Shown here one piece after another: positions 43,417 through 55,606 of a DNA stretch of 64,000 nt. The position numbers and the translations under genes were made by a program. The stretch is from Ryuthela nishihirai (Eukaryota > Arthropoda > Arachnida > Araneae > Heptathelidae). The DNA is taken from NCBI GenBank assembly GCA_038380435.1, contig JAWZYU010000034.1, positions 38,068,901 through 38,132,900 on the forward strand, written 5' to 3'. The stretch's first letter is position 1, and every line of letters starts with the position of its first letter. The notes beneath the pieces are model-generated. The model saw nothing but the letters and a program-made list of their open reading frames with translations. It searched no databases and had not been told where the DNA came from.

Positions 43417-44358
43417 ACTGTAACGGATTTTCCTGAACAGAAAGCAAAAACCGAAACATTAATCCTTTTAATCATTTGATCTATTTTAAGCCAAACGTCG
43501 CTCATTTTTTAGCTCATACTTCAAGCCATGAGCTCATACTTCGATTTCCCTATAAAGTACTTTGCCCTAACTCTTAGCGCTTTGCCCATTATCTACCCAT
43601 GATTCCTTTCTCCAAAATCAACTCATTATCTTCTCGTCTGCCCGTCTTCAAACCGTCGGAGTTCGTTTGCTGAGACATTTACGGAAGAAAAATAAAAAGC
43701 ACAGAGAGAAAATGAATTGACCCCAATCAACTGGTTCTTGATAGATGGAGAACATCCCGAACGAGTCTTGACCTAGCCTAGCGAAGTGACGAATATCCGA
43801 GGGGTTTGAAAGACTAGGCTTCTTGGGCAAATTAGGCTTGAATCTGGGTCATAAGAAGGGAGATGGGTTGGCCCGTTCTGGCCCGTTCTCTCAGTGAGAG
43901 TTTCGCTTGTGATGAACGGCAACGGCAAAGGCAGGTCACACAATCATCTGCCCATTCTATTGCCGAAGGCAGAATGTGTGAGAACGCGTTAGAAAAGAGT
44001 CTGCCTGGTGATGAAGGATGTGTTGCCACTCTTTTTTTAGAAACTTTCGCAATATTTTTCTTCTTCAGAACCTTGCCTTATCTTTTATTCTTGGGGCTGG
44101 CATTGGGTCATGAATGGCCAGAAGAGTTAAATGAACTATTCGGTAGTGCGTCGTTTTGGTTTCAATATTACATATTCTAAGGTGGTAAAAATGTTATCTA
44201 ATCTTGAAAAAAAATTTGGGACGTGGTGTTACGGACGTGCAATGCGGGCCAAGAAAGGTTATAGACATTTGGATTATTTTGAACGATAAAAAATGTGAAA
44301 AATGGAGACTGCGAAATGATTTAAATTTAAAATTAGGCGCGGATTCGGTTTGAATTCT
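43417..44358. other. low-repeat region with a 105-codon frame
   Basis: About 940 bp without transposon homology. A plus frame (43863-44180) reads MGWPVLARSLSESFACDERQ… and later a hydrophobic FFFFRTLPYLLFLGLAL stretch; an overlapping minus frame is also open. A pyrimidine-rich TTTTTCTTCTTCAG lies inside at about 44068. This could be part of a host exon, but the evidence is too weak for a gene call. Confidence 0.3.
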
Positions 44359-44361
44359 GTA

Positions 44362-45074
44362 CAGTCGCTCAAATAAATATCCGAACACGATGGTTGATTA
44401 CAGAATTCAGACAAAATATCTGGCAACGATTTTTTTTAGAAATTAGTGATCTGGCAACCTTCGTGTCACGTGATTACAGAATTCAGGAAAAATATCTGGA
44501 GCGTGTACAGCAACTGTACACGCTCCAGTTACCGTTCACAGCAAACTGGAGCGTGTGCAGTTGCTGTACACGCCCCAGTTTGCTGTGAACGGTAATTGCA
44601 CGCGCTCAATATTTCCGTGAGTGAGCTCACGCGATCCAGGTCTTTGTGAGCTCACACGATCCAATGTGCTGCGAACATTAACCGCAACCGCTGCAGTTTG
44701 CTGTGAACGCTAACTGCACACGCTCCATATTCATTGCATTGTATATTCATACGCATTATATATATTAAAAAATATCCGAACACTATGGTTGATTACAGAA
44801 TTCAGAAAAAATATCCAGCAACGATTTTTTTTAGAAATTAGTGATCTGGCAACATTCGTGTCACGTGACACGAAGGTTGCCAGATCACTAATTTCTAAAA
44901 AAAAAAAAAAAATCGGTGCCAGATATTTTTTCTGAATTCTGTTATCCGAACACTATGGTTGATTACGTGTCACACGAAGGTTGCCAGATCACTAATTTCT
45001 AAAAACAGGTTGCCAGATATTTTTTCTGAATTCTGTAATCAACCATAGTGTTTGGATATTTATTTGAGCGACTG
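44362..45074. mobile_element. composite of nested MITE-T copies
   Basis: Begins CAGTCGCTCAAATAAATATC (TA at 44360-44361) and ends …TATTTATTTGAGCGACTG (TA at 45075-45076). The inside has the hairpin cassette (about 44528-44596), a degraded second cassette (to about 44725), and at least two further inner arm pairs (44768-44940, 44945-45060). It was probably built by repeated insertion of MITE-T into MITE-T. Confidence 0.8.
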
Positions 45075-45117
45075 TACATTGCAACAATAAATACTGTAAA
45101 TTAAAAAATAATCTCGG

Positions 45118-45506
45118 ATTGGATTGAATTGTTTTACCTCTGAGCGGCAATTTTTTGCACACCATGGGCTAAATGGCCAGGTCACATGGACCCCGAAGGC
45201 TCAGAGAAGGTTGGGGGAGGGGACCCACTTGAACAGCTGTTGGGAGACAGATGGTAGCCTCCCGTCAAGGCCGTCCAGCGTGTTCTTTAACGTGCACAGG
45301 GTATGGCTCTCCCGCACACGGGCCACGGCTTAACGTCCCATCCGACGGACGGCGGACTTTCCAAGCCCATTGGAGTCCCCTACTGACCGTGGGCAAGGCG
45401 GGAAATTTTGCGGAGGTAAATCTCAACGCTGACCCAGCTGGGACTCGAACCTGTGAACTACAAATTACGAGCCTGGCGCGCTACCGACTGAGCCACCCCC
45501 ACCCCC
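45118..45506 (-). mobile_element. full-length SINE-A with target-site duplication
   Basis: Minus-oriented; AATAATCTCGG at 45107-45117 and 45507-45517 (11 bp perfect, extending to ATTGG with one indel). Head ends CCACCCCCACCCCC. Confidence 0.94.
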
Positions 45507-45539
45507 AATAATCTCGGCATTGGATACCTTCCTTCTCTC

Positions 45540-45667
45540 TTTAAATTCCGAAAAACTCCCCTCCCTGCCCTCGGTCAGTACGGCACACCGATGGGCTTGG
45601 AAAGGACGCCGTCCATTGGAGGGAATGTTAAGCCGTGGCCCCGTGTGCCAGAGAGCCATACCCTGTG
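45540..45667 (+). mobile_element. SINE-A body fragment
   Basis: Plus-oriented middle part only (CCTGCCCTCGGTCAGTACGG to GAGAGCCATACCCTGTG). Confidence 0.75.
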
Positions 45668-45682
45668 TGAAACATTATATAT

Positions 45683-46418
45683 TCTTATACCTCTGAGAAA
45701 CATTTTTTGCACACAATGGGCTAAATAGCAAGGTCACAACGACCCCGAGGGCTCAGAAAAGGTTGGGAGGATCCACTGGACAGCTTTTTGGAGACAGTAA
45801 TAGCCATCAAGCGTGTTCTTTAATGTTCACAAGGAATGGCTCTCTCACACACGGACCACGGCTTAACGTCCCATCCGACGGACGGTGGTCTTTCCAAACC
45901 CATAGGTGTCCCCTTAGTGACCTTAGTGTGAAGTTTTGGGGAGATAAATCTGAAAGCTGACGCAGCTGGGACTCAAACCTAGGAGGTGCAGATTACGAGC
46001 CTGGTGGGTTGGGTTGTTTTACCTCTGAGCGGCACTTTTTTGCACACCATGGGCTAAATGGCCAGCTCACATGGACCCCGAAGGCTCAGAGAAGGTTGGG
46101 GGAGGGGACCCACTGGAACAGCGGTTGGGAGACAGATGGTAGTCTCCCGTCAAGGCCATCCAGCGTGTTCTTTAACGTGCACAGGGTATGACTCTCCAGC
46201 ACACGGGGCCACGGCTTAACGTCCCATCGGACGGACGGCGGCCTTTCCAAGCCCATCGATGTCCCCTACTGACCGTGGACAGGGCGGGGAAGTTTGCGGA
46301 GATAAATCTCAACGCTGACCCAGCTGGGACTCGAACCTGGGAACTACAGATTACGAGCCTGGCGCGCTACCGACTGAGCCACCCCCGCCCCCGCGAGCCT
46401 GGTGCGTTACCGAATAAG
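45683..46418 (-). mobile_element. old SINE-A interrupted by a younger SINE-A
   Basis: Diverged minus-oriented copy from TACCTCTGAGAAACATTTTT to GATTACGAGCCTGGTG; its head resumes after the insertion as CGAGCCTGGTGCGTTACCG (46394-46418). Confidence 0.85.
46007..46393 (-). mobile_element. SINE-A nested in another SINE-A head
   Basis: Full-length copy close to consensus. The target duplication CGAGCCTGGTG (45996-46006 and 46394-46404, 11 bp perfect) is the anticodon region of the older host SINE, proving the order of insertion. Confidence 0.95.
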
Positions 46419-46822
46419 CTTTTATGAAGAGCATTTTACTTTACTAAATAACTACCACAATTTTACTTTTTTACAATTTTAGTATTATGATTTTTTTTGT
46501 CAAACGTTGTGTTTGATACACGATTTGTTAAAATAAATTGAATTTTAATATTAATAAAACAAACAAACAAACGAAACCTTTTTACCACAGGTTTGCATGA
46601 AGCCATTTTCGATTTTTTTTTTTTTGCTTTAACTAAAAGAAGTTGGATTACGTATCTAGGCAACCGGTTAAATAAAAATATATTTGTTAGGCTACGGATT
46701 TTTCACCGTAAAATATATTCTAAGCTCAAACAAACATTATTTCATCAAATTCATCGTTGAATTTCTGTGTTCCAAGAGAATAATAGATCTATCGATTTGA
46801 CATAACTGCCCTAACAGACTTA
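46419..46822. other. AT-rich unique DNA
   Basis: No gene or repeat seen. Short A/T and AAAC runs only. Confidence 0.45.
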
Positions 46823-46824
46823 TA

Positions 46825-47240
46825 CAGTCGCTTAAAAAAAATATCCAAACACTATGGTTGATTACAGAATTCAGAAAAAATATCTGGCAACGATTTTTTT
46901 AGAAATTAGTGATCTGGCAACCTTCGTGTCACGTGATTACAGAATTCAGGAAAAATATCTGGAGCGTGTACAGCAACTGTACACGCTCCAGTTGCCGTTC
47001 ACAGCAAACTGGAGCGTGTGCAGTTACTGCACACGCTCCAGTTTGCTGTGAACGGTAACTGCACACGCTCAATATTTCCGTGAGTGAGCCCACACGATCT
47101 AGTATGAAAATAATATGACCACCTACAGTCGCTCAAAAAAGTATCCGAACACTATGGTTGATTACAGAATTCAGAAAAAATATCTGGCAACGATTTTTTT
47201 TAGAAATTAGTGATCTGGCAACCTTCGTGTCACGTGACAC
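46825..47240. mobile_element. composite MITE-T, second copy truncated
   Basis: Long form from TA 46823-46824 with hairpin cassette at about 46990-47060 and AATAATATGACCACCTA, followed by a second terminus (CAGTCGCTCAAAAAAGTATC at 47126) that breaks off at GTCACGTGACAC, 47240. Same arrangement as 42357-42874, so the long form plus second copy is a composite that has moved or been copied as a unit. Confidence 0.8.
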
Positions 47241-47315
47241 ATGGCATATAAACTGGCAGGCTCCTGTCAGACCTCTGTGGCAAGCAGCTGCTTGAGGGGG
47301 TATTTATATGAAGTG
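47241..47315 (+). mobile_element. SINE-B tail fragment
   Basis: GGCATATAAACTGGCAGGCTCCTGTCAGACC-type sequence through CTGCTTGAGGGGGTATTTAT, joined directly to the broken MITE-T. Confidence 0.75.
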
Positions 47316-47638
47316 GTAAATGGACCTCTTCAGAAGTGTGTCCTGAAGAGGAAAATGTGCAGAAACGGTGCTGTAGATCATAGACTATTTTATACACTTA
47401 ATTCGTATAAAAGAAACAATAGTTAATCTCAAGTATTACATTGGTCTACATGAAAATCCTTCCTCGAAAAAAAAAAAATGGTTATACTTTATAGATTTGA
47501 GACTGCCGAATCTGGCATCCAAATGTCAGATTGGACTATTTTTACTATTTTTGTGGGAGGGCGTTTTCCTGTCTCAGATCAGACAAGTTGTTTCCAGATT
47601 CTGTGTTCCAAAAGAAATTAAACTGCAATGAAAAGAGA
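47316..47638. other. unique sequence
   Basis: About 320 bp, no supported feature. Confidence 0.4.
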
Positions 47639-48363
47639 GGGTTGGGTTGTTTTACCTCTGAGCGGCACTTTTTTGCACACCATGGGCTAAATGACCAGGT
47701 CACATGGACCCCGAAGGCTCAGAGAGAAGGTTGCGGAAGGGGACCCACTAGAACAGCTGTTGGGAGACAGATGGTAGCCTCCCGTCAAGGCCATCCAGCG
47801 TGTTCTTTAACGTTAGGTTGTTTTACCTCTGAGCGGCACTTTTTTGCACACCATGGGCTAAATGGCCAGGTCACATGGACCCCGAAGGCTCAGAGAAGTT
47901 TGGGGGAGGGGACTCACTGGAACAGCTGTTGGGAAACAGATGGTAGCCTCCCGTCAAGGCCATCCGGCGTGTTCTCTAACGTTAGGTTGTTTTACCTCTG
48001 AGCGGCACTTTTTTGCACATCATGGGCTAAATGGCCAGGTCACATGGACCCCGATGGCTCAGAGAAGGTTGGGGGAGGGGACCCACTGGAACAGCTGTTG
48101 GGAAACAGATGGTAGCCTCCCGTCAAGGCCATCCAGCGTGTTCTTTAACGTGCACAGTTTATGGTTCTCTCGCACACAGAGCCACGGCTTAACGTCCCAT
48201 CCGACGGACGGCGTCCTTTCCAAGCCCATCGGTGTCTCCTATTGACCGTGGGCAGGGCGGGGAATTTTGCGGAGATAAATCTCAACGCTGACCCAGCTGG
48301 GACTCGAACCTGGGAACTACAGATTACGACCTGGCGCGCTACCGACTGAGCCACCCTCGCCCC
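47639..48363 (-). mobile_element. SINE-A with three tail modules and shared leader
   Basis: Minus-oriented; AACG marks at 47809, 47978 and 48147 (169-bp steps). The head ends CCACCCTCGCCCC and is followed by AGAGTATGTTGGAAGACT, the inverse complement of the leader found at 34467-34484. It has the same one-base deletion in the anticodon region as that copy. Confidence 0.92.
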
Positions 48364-48724
48364 AGAGTATGTTGGAAGACTACTGTTGGGCCCTGCAGCG
48401 AGAGGCTCCAGAGATAATATATAAGCGACAGAAGACAACAAAATAATTTTTTGTGTAAATATTTAGATGTATCAGGATTTATTATTGTCAGCTTTAACTT
48501 TTTTATAATGTAAATAAATATTTGGTAAAATATATTTATCTTTTCTGAATTAAATAGACTTTGTTAAAATTAAACACATATCTCTAGAAAACTGTAAATG
48601 ATAGAACAAATCGGTTGTCTCAAACTCTCAAAAACGTAAAAATCAGACCAAATTTTGGAAGGGGGGAATTTTTTTGCAAACCAATGCTATTAATACGAGA
48701 TTTAATCCCTTTTTAAACCGTTTA
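48364..48724. other. AT-rich unique DNA
   Basis: No feature apart from the SINE-A leader at its left edge. Confidence 0.4.
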
Positions 48725-49312
48725 TTGACAGTGTGACGTAGTGATATCATGCTCTCATGCACCTAGTGTCATATCATGCAATCATTGATACACCATGTCA
48801 ACATATCAAAATCATTCATACACCATGTCAACATATCATGAAATCATTCATACACCATGTGAATATATCATGAAATCATTCATACATCATATCACCATGT
48901 TATGCATACATCATGTCACCATATTATGCGTACATCATGTCATAATATGATGCAATCATGCATTCATAATCTCATAATATCATACAAACCATAATATGCA
49001 TATATCATGTCACCATATTATGCCTACGTCATGTCATACTATGATGCAATCATGCATTCATAATCTCATAATCTCATAATATCATGCAAACCATAATATG
49101 CATATATCATGTCATCATATTATGCCTACATCATGTCATACTATGATGCAATCATGCATTCATAATCTCATAATATCATGCAATCACGCATGCATCTTAT
49201 CATAATATCACGCAATCTGCATATATACATCATGCCAAATATTATTCAATCATGCATACATATATCATGCCAAATATCATGCAATCATGCATATATTATG
49301 CCATAACACAAC
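48725..49312. repeat. degenerate ATCATG-rich tandem array
   Basis: Units of about 32 bp in the left part (ATCATGAAATCATTCATACA + CCATGTGAATAT), changing to longer units with CATCATGTCATACTATGATG and CATTCATAATCTCATAATAT in the middle. Very AT-rich and self-complementary, because ATCATG/CATGAT recur on both strands. Much more diverged than the other arrays. Confidence 0.8.
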
Positions 49313-49594
49313 TAAAGATGCCCGAAAGCAAAACGGAAAAAATTAAAACTTATTACTGAAAATACTTATAAAAAACGCTTTTGTATTAATAAATAAAAGT
49401 AAATGATATACTTCCTGAAATGAAGGTAAAACAAAAATCAACATTACCTTTAGTTAATGCAAAAATGAAAAAACAAAAAACAAAAATTGGTACACCTGAT
49501 ATAATTCAACGTAATTAAATTTCAAATCACTTTTCCAAGGGGAGGGGGGGTATTGCCCTTCTTGCTCCCTTCCCCTGCCGGACGTCCATAAGTG
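49313..49594. other. AT-rich unique DNA
   Basis: No feature seen. Confidence 0.4.
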
Positions 49595-49596
49595 TA

Positions 49597-49691
49597 CAGT
49601 CGTTAAAAAAATATCCGAACACTATATCTTGATTACAGAATTCAGAAATTCTGTAATCAACCATAGTGTTCGGATTTTTTTTGAGCGACTG
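49597..49691. mobile_element. minimal MITE-T (terminal arms only)
   Basis: A 95-bp palindrome: CAGTCGTTAAAAAAATATCC … GAATTCAGAAATTCTG … TTTTGAGCGACTG, with TA on both sides (49595-49596, 49692-49693). The centre of the normal element is missing. It shows that about 45 bp per end may be enough to be mobilised, or that a hairpin deletion occurred after insertion. Confidence 0.85.
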
Positions 49692-49705
49692 TATGTATAT
49701 GCAGA

Positions 49706-49776
49706 GTCGTATCAGAATAATATGACCACCTACCATAGTATATGTATGGTAGGTGGTCATATTATTCTGATACGAC
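49706..49776. repeat. perfect 32-bp hairpin
   Basis: GTCGTATCAGAATAATATGA…CCATA (49706-49737) is exactly complementary to 49745-49776 with a 7-base loop. It contains AATAATATGACCACCTA, the phrase that sits next to the inner terminus in the composite MITE-T copies at 42640 and 47105, so it is probably a foldback made from MITE-T interior sequence. Confidence 0.9.
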
Positions 49777-50315
49777 TATGTATGTCTGTATGTAGGACAG
49801 GATGTATTTGAGGGGGGGAGGGCGCTTCCATCCCTTGATTTATACCTTTTCGGTTTCATACTGTCAAGAAAATACAACCAGTTCTGTTTTACATGATTAT
49901 AGATTCGGTTTAAACAGTATGATTTTATATTTTTATTTTTAGGCATGCGGATATAACGCATATTATGGAGTAGCAGTAGTATAAGGTCTAGGCAGATCGT
50001 TAGACTATCATCACAAAAATGCAAGTCAACAAAATGGTTTTGATTGATATCATTTATTTTCAAGAATAAATATTAATTAATTCCAATGTTTAAAAAAATT
50101 ATCATCTGTAACGAGTTATATTGATATTATTTCGCTAACATTTTATTCTTGCCATTTTGATGAAATCTGTCTCGCGACACCTTTTAATGGAGTGTTTCTC
50201 AACCTTTTTTCAACTCATTGGTCTCTTCTGAGCTTCTTTATTTATCTCTGTGATAGCCCCCACCCTTATTAATTATCCCCCCTCCCACCCTTATATACGA
50301 TGTTAGTTGAAAAAA
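49777..50315. other. unique DNA with a hAT-like terminus motif
   Basis: No gene. GTGTTTCTCAACCTTTTTTC near 50194 resembles a hAT 5' end, but no partner end or target duplication was found. Confidence 0.35.
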
Positions 50316-50893
50316 ACATCTACATTAACGTTGAATATTTTCATAAGCAAAAATAAATATTTGTGAATTTAAATCTAAGATTCATCTAAATTAGTGCAAA
50401 TAAAGTACAAAATGAAGTTACATCAATAATGCTTATTATTACTGCTGAACTGAAATTTGAGCTAAATATGAATAAATAAAACTTTTAATGTACGTTTTAT
50501 TATTAACCAGTTTTTTTTTTGGAACCTATTCCCCTTTTTTCCATAAATTGTTGGTTTTCAATTTGCCCAATGATTTCCCGGAATGTATCAACCGTGCAAA
50601 TCGAGGATGGGTGTAATTTTAAGATAATATTCATACAGAAGAAAACGGAACTGACGTATCGGTCAAACTTCTATTCCTAAATTATTACTTTCTGCAAGTG
50701 CAGAAAAGTGTTCTAGAAAGAGCCACAATTTCTATCCATATCATTCTATTGTATACGATAAACCTTATATATATATATACATATATTTATTTACTATATT
50801 TTTCTACAGGTAGCTTTTGTATTTAAAAAATTTCAATTAAAAAGCTAAATATATCAAAATAACCTAATTATTTACAGTATAAATGCAGTATGT

Positions 50894-50976
50894 GCCGTCC
50901 CGTGGCCGAGTGGTTAGCGTGCTTGGCTACTGATCTAAGGGACTTGGGTTCGAGCCTTGGGTAAGACATGGATGTA
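50894..50976 (+). mobile_element. SINE-B head plus MITE-T end (copy A1)
   Basis: GCCGTCCCGTGGCCGAGTGG…GGTTCGAGCC head (A and B boxes; anticodon-loop position reading ACT, tRNA-Ser-like), then a broken MITE-T end (CTGTCGCTCAAAAAAGTATC, to about 51037) in place of the SINE-B body. Confidence 0.8.
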
Positions 50977-51559
50977 CTGTCGCTCAAAAAAGTATCCGAA
51001 CACTACGGTTGATTACAAAATTCAGAAAAAATATCTGGTACAAAATGATGTTACATCAATAATGCTTATTATTACTGCTGAACTGAAATTTGAGCTAAAT
51101 ATGAATAAATAAAACTTTTAATGTACGTTTTATTATTAACCAGTTTTTTTTTTTTTTTTGGAACCTATTCCCCTTTTTTCCATAAATTGTTGGTTTTCAA
51201 TTTGCCCGATGATTTCCCGGAATGTATCAACCGTGTAAATCGAGGATGGGTATAATTTTAAGATAATTTTAAGATTTATAATAATTTTTGATATTCATAC
51301 AGAAGAAAACGGAACTGACGTATCGGTCAAACTTCTATTCCTAAATTTGTTTCTGTTATAACTTTCTGCAAGTGCAGAAAAGTGTTCTAGAAAGAGCCAC
51401 AATTTCTATACATATCATTCTATTGTATACGATAAATCATATATATATATATTTATTTACTGTATTTTTCTACAGGTAGCTTTTGTATTAAAAAAATTTC
51501 AATATAAACGCTAAATATATCAAAATAACCTAATTATTTACAGTATAAATGCAGTATGT

Positions 51560-51710
51560 GCCGTCCCGTGGCCGAGTGGTTAGCGTGCTTGGCTACTGAT
51601 CTAAGGGACTTGGTTCGAGCCTTGGGTAAGGCATGGATGTACGTGATATTTTTCTGCTGAGGTCCTGTCAGACCTCTGTGGCAGGCAGCTGCTTGAAGGG
51701 GTATTTATTT
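51560..51710 (+). mobile_element. SINE-B, internally deleted (copy A2)
   Basis: tRNA-Ser-like head, GGCATGGATGTACGTGATAT, then TTTTCTGCTGAGG joined directly to TCCTGTCAGACCTCTGTGGC and the GTATTTATTT tail; about 50 bp of body are missing relative to 53878-54079. Confidence 0.85.
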
Positions 51711-51935
51711 TCTTATTATTTAAATGCAGTGTAATAAAAATAAGTATTGTATAATTGAGGGGTTTGACAAGCTTAACTGTTCCTGGTAAGATGGTAAAAA
51801 CTAAAGAGAAATATTATCGTTAAATTATGACTATCTACTTAATATCGACTTAATATGGTATTGGCTTAATATCGTTATGACTATCTACTTAATATCGTAT
51901 TGGCCATCTCGATACACTAGACCTGGACAATGTGT

Positions 51936-52240
51936 GGGGCGGGGGTGGCTCAGTCGGTAGCGCGTCAGGCTCGTAATCTGTAGTTCCCAGGTTCGAGTCC
52001 CAGCTGGGTGAGCGTTGAGATTTATCTCCGCAAAATTCCCCGCCCTGCCCACGGTCAGCAGGGGACACCGATGGACTTGGAAAGACCGCCGTCCGTCGGA
52101 TGGGACGTTAAGCCGTGGCCCCATGTGCGGGAGAGCCATACCCTGTGCACGTTAAAGAACACGCTGGATGTCCTTGACGGGAGGCTACCATCTGTCTCCC
52201 AACAGCTGTTCCAGTGGGTCCCCTCCCCCAACCTTCTCTG
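51936..52240 (+). mobile_element. SINE-A in copy A, tail lost
   Basis: Head to AACCTTCTCTG, then host sequence TAACAGAAG. The same insertion in copy B is complete, so the deletion came after the segmental duplication. 5' target sequence CCTGGACAA at 51922-51930. Confidence 0.9.
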
Positions 52241-53877
52241 TAACAGAAGAACCGATTTTAAAATATAAATATAGCATTAATAATTATTTCTTTATCTCAA
52301 AATTCAGCTGGATTTTGAGATAAATAAATCATTTTATTTTACATGGCTTGAAATAAATAGCTTTGTGTTAGAAAAAATTGTATTGAAATTAAAAAGCCGC
52401 TAAATATATCGTAATAAACGTAAGTAACAGAAGAACCGATTTTAAAATATAAATATAGCATTAATAATTATTTCTTTATCTCAAAATTCAGCTGGATTTT
52501 GAGATAAATAAATCATTTTATTTTACATGGCTTGAAATAAATAGCTTTGTGTTAGAAAAAATTGTATTGAAATTAAAAAGCCGCTAAATATATCGTAATA
52601 ACCTAATTATTTACAGTATAAATGCTGTGTAATAAAAATAACAAGTGTAGTATAATTGAGGGGTTTGACAAGCTCAACTTAAAAATATTCACAAATATTT
52701 TAATAAATTCATGATAAATAAATATTTTTTTTACATGGCTTGAAATAATTTGTAATAATTTATGTTAGAAAAAAATGCCAAAATATAGGCAAAATCTCAC
52801 TTGTGGTAGTATAATTAAGATGCAATATAAATTCTGCATGCAGTCTGTTACACAGAACCATGTCAATATCCAAAAATATGTTGTATCACTTATTAGAGTC
52901 AAAAATATTATGATAATCATAATAAATATAAATACTTAGTACTTTTCCTCCTAAAAGTATATAAATATTAGTATGAAATATTAATATTAATGTGCACCAG
53001 TACATTTTATTTTATTCCTTACTTAAATAAATAATTTAATTAAAAAAAATAAAAAATAATATTTCTACATCATAGAACTATCTATAGTGACGTCAGAACT
53101 TGGTCCTGCCACTGGCCTTCTGTTATAGGGGAGTCGGTAGAATCAGGGACATCTTCAAACACAGGGCTCGGACAAACCTCGAACAAAAGGAGGGAAATTA
53201 AATATACATAAAGTTTCAAGTGTTTCAATTTTCTATAATATATTATAAATTCTTTAATTTAGAACAGTGCACAATTAAATAGTTTACTTATTTCAGCTTT
53301 ATTAAAACACTATGAATATTTTAAAATTAATTGCTAATTTTTTAAAAATAAATAGTCACCACTATAATTTTAAGAAATATGACAGAATTAAAACATCTAT
53401 TTATTAAAAATTATTTTTTTTTGTTATAGCACAGTCCTTCTGACAGAACACGCACAAACAAAACAGCCAAAAGCCCTCAAAAATGTTTCTATTATTATGT
53501 TTAGATGTAAATTATTAACGAAAATTCTGTTTTTGTATTACAATGAAAAAACAATTAATGTTTTAAAAAAAATAGCCACCACTATTGTTTTAAGTTTCAA
53601 TTATTTATTAAAAATTATTTCTTTCGTTACTGCACTGTCTTTACCAGTACGATGTAGATGGTTCTGATCGAACACGCACAAGCAAAACAGCAAAAAGCCT
53701 AAAGAAAGTCGTTTCTTTTATTATATTCGAATATTAATTATAATGGAAATCAAACATCACACAAATATTTTTGAGAATGGAGAATTGGAAAGATTTTAGT
53801 ATTTTTTCCCTAGACTTTCCATTCATAGTGTATAGAAGCATATGACCCCCTTTGTTTAATATAAATAAAAAAAAATA

Positions 53878-54079
53878 AAATAAATACCCCCTCAAGTAGC
53901 TGCTTGCCACAGAGGTCTGACAGGAGCCTGTCAGTTTATATGCCAGAGTAGGAAATCTGAGAGGATGGCAGGACCTCAGCAGAAAAACAACACATACATC
54001 CATGCCTAATACCGGGGCTCGAACCCAGGTCCCTTAGATCAGTAGCCAAGCGTGCTAACCACTCGGCCACGGGACGGCG
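53878..54079 (-). mobile_element. full-length SINE-B (copy A)
   Basis: The most complete SINE-B in the window: on the minus strand CGCCGTCCCGTGGCCGAGTG, GGTTCGAGCCCCGGTATTAG, TTTTTCTGCTGAGGTCCTGC, CAGGCTCCTGTCAGACC, ending GGGGGTATTTATTTTATTTT. About 200 bp; the 3' end is a TATTT repeat rather than poly(A). Confidence 0.9.
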
Positions 54080-54820
54080 ATTTTATATAGGCTAAATATA
54101 GCTGATTCGTAAGTACAGTTTCGTAAAATATCATATAAATACTAATTTTACAAAATAAAAGTGTTGATACAAATGCTTATTTACAATTGATATTCAGTTT
54201 ATAAATATCGTTCTTTGAAATTTCATCTTCAAATTCGATAGTGTTACATCTACATTAACGTTGAATATTTTCATAAGCAAAAATAAATATTTGTAAATTT
54301 AAATCTAAGATTCATCTAAATTAGTGCAAATAAAGTACAAAATGATGTTACATCAATAATGCTTATTATTACTGCTGAACTGAAATTTGAGCTAAATATG
54401 AATAAATAAAACTTTTAATGTACGTTTTATTATTAACCAGTTTTTTTTGTTTTGGAACTTATTCCCCTTTTTTCCATAAAATGTTGGTTTTCAATTTGCC
54501 CGTTGATTTCCCGGAATGTATCAACCGTGTATATCGAGGATGGGTGTAATTTTAAGATAATATTCATACAGAAGAAAACGGAACTGACGTATCGGTTAAA
54601 CTTCTATTCCTAAATTATTACTTTCTGCAAGTGCAGAAAAGTGTTCTAGAAAGAGCCACAATTTCTATCCATATGATTCTATTGTATACGATAAACCTTA
54701 TATATATATATATTTATTTACTATATTTTTCTACAGGTAGCTTTTGTATTTAAAAAATTTCAATTAAAAAGCTAAATATATCAAAATAATCTAATTATTT
54801 ACAGTATAAATGCAGTATGT

Positions 54821-54904
54821 GCCGTCCCGTGGCCGAGTGGTTAGCGTGCTTGGCTACTGATCTAAGGGACTTGGGTTCGAGCCTTGGGTAAGGCATGGAT
54901 GTAC
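54821..54904 (+). mobile_element. SINE-B head plus MITE-T end (copy B1)
   Basis: Counterpart of 50894-50976, followed by the same MITE-T end to about 54965. Confidence 0.8.
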
Positions 54905-55454
54905 TGTCGCTCAAAAAAGTATCCGAACACTACGGTTGATTACAAAATTCAGAAAAAATATCTGGTACAAAATGATGTTACATCAATAATGCTTATTATT
55001 ACTGCTGAAATTTGAGCTAAATATGAATAAATAAAACTTTTAATGTACGTTTTATTATTAACCAGTTTTTTTTTTTTTGGAACCTATTCCCCTTTTTCCA
55101 TAAATTGTTGGTTTTCAATTTGCCCGATGATTTCCCGGAATGTATCAACCGTGTAAATCGAGGATGGGTATAATTTTAAGATAATATTCATACAGAAGAA
55201 AACGGAACTGACGTATCGGTCAAACTTCTATTCCTAAATTTGTTTCTGTTATAACTTTCTGCAAGTGCAGAAAAGTGTTCTAGAAAGAGCCACAATTTCT
55301 ATGCATATCATTCTATTGTATACGATAAATCTTTTATACATATATATTTATTTGCTGTATTTTTCTACAGGTAGCTTTTGTATTAAAAAAAATTTCAATA
55401 AAAAAGCTAAATATATCAAAATAACCTAATTATTTACAGTATAAATGCAGTATG

Positions 55455-55606
55455 TGCCGTCCCGTGGCCGAGTGGTTAGCGTGCTTGGCTACTGATCTAA
55501 GGGACTTGGGTTCGAGCCTTGGGTAAGGCATGGATGTACGTGATATTTTTCTGCTGAGGTCCTGTCAGACCTCTGTGGCAGGCAGCTGCTTGAAGGGGTA
55601 TTTATT
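55455..55606 (+). mobile_element. SINE-B, internally deleted (copy B2)
   Basis: Counterpart of 51560-51710 with the same internal deletion. Confidence 0.85.

Larger units (their letters stand above)
50316..53993. repeat. segmental duplication, copy A (about 3.7 kb)
   Basis: Nearly identical to 54246-57803 in the same order and orientation, from ACATCTACATTAACGTTGAA to the SINE-B near the right end. Inside, the first part is itself duplicated (50406-51038 and 51039-about 51640; period about 633 bp, each ending in a SINE-B head). Differences from copy B: loss of the SINE-A tail at 52241, and a local approx. 190-bp duplication starting TAACAGAAGAACCG (52241 and 52427). Confidence 0.92.

Noticed and set aside
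50190..50300. Complete hAT element
   Set aside because: Only one terminus-like motif is seen; no opposite end and no 8-bp duplication.
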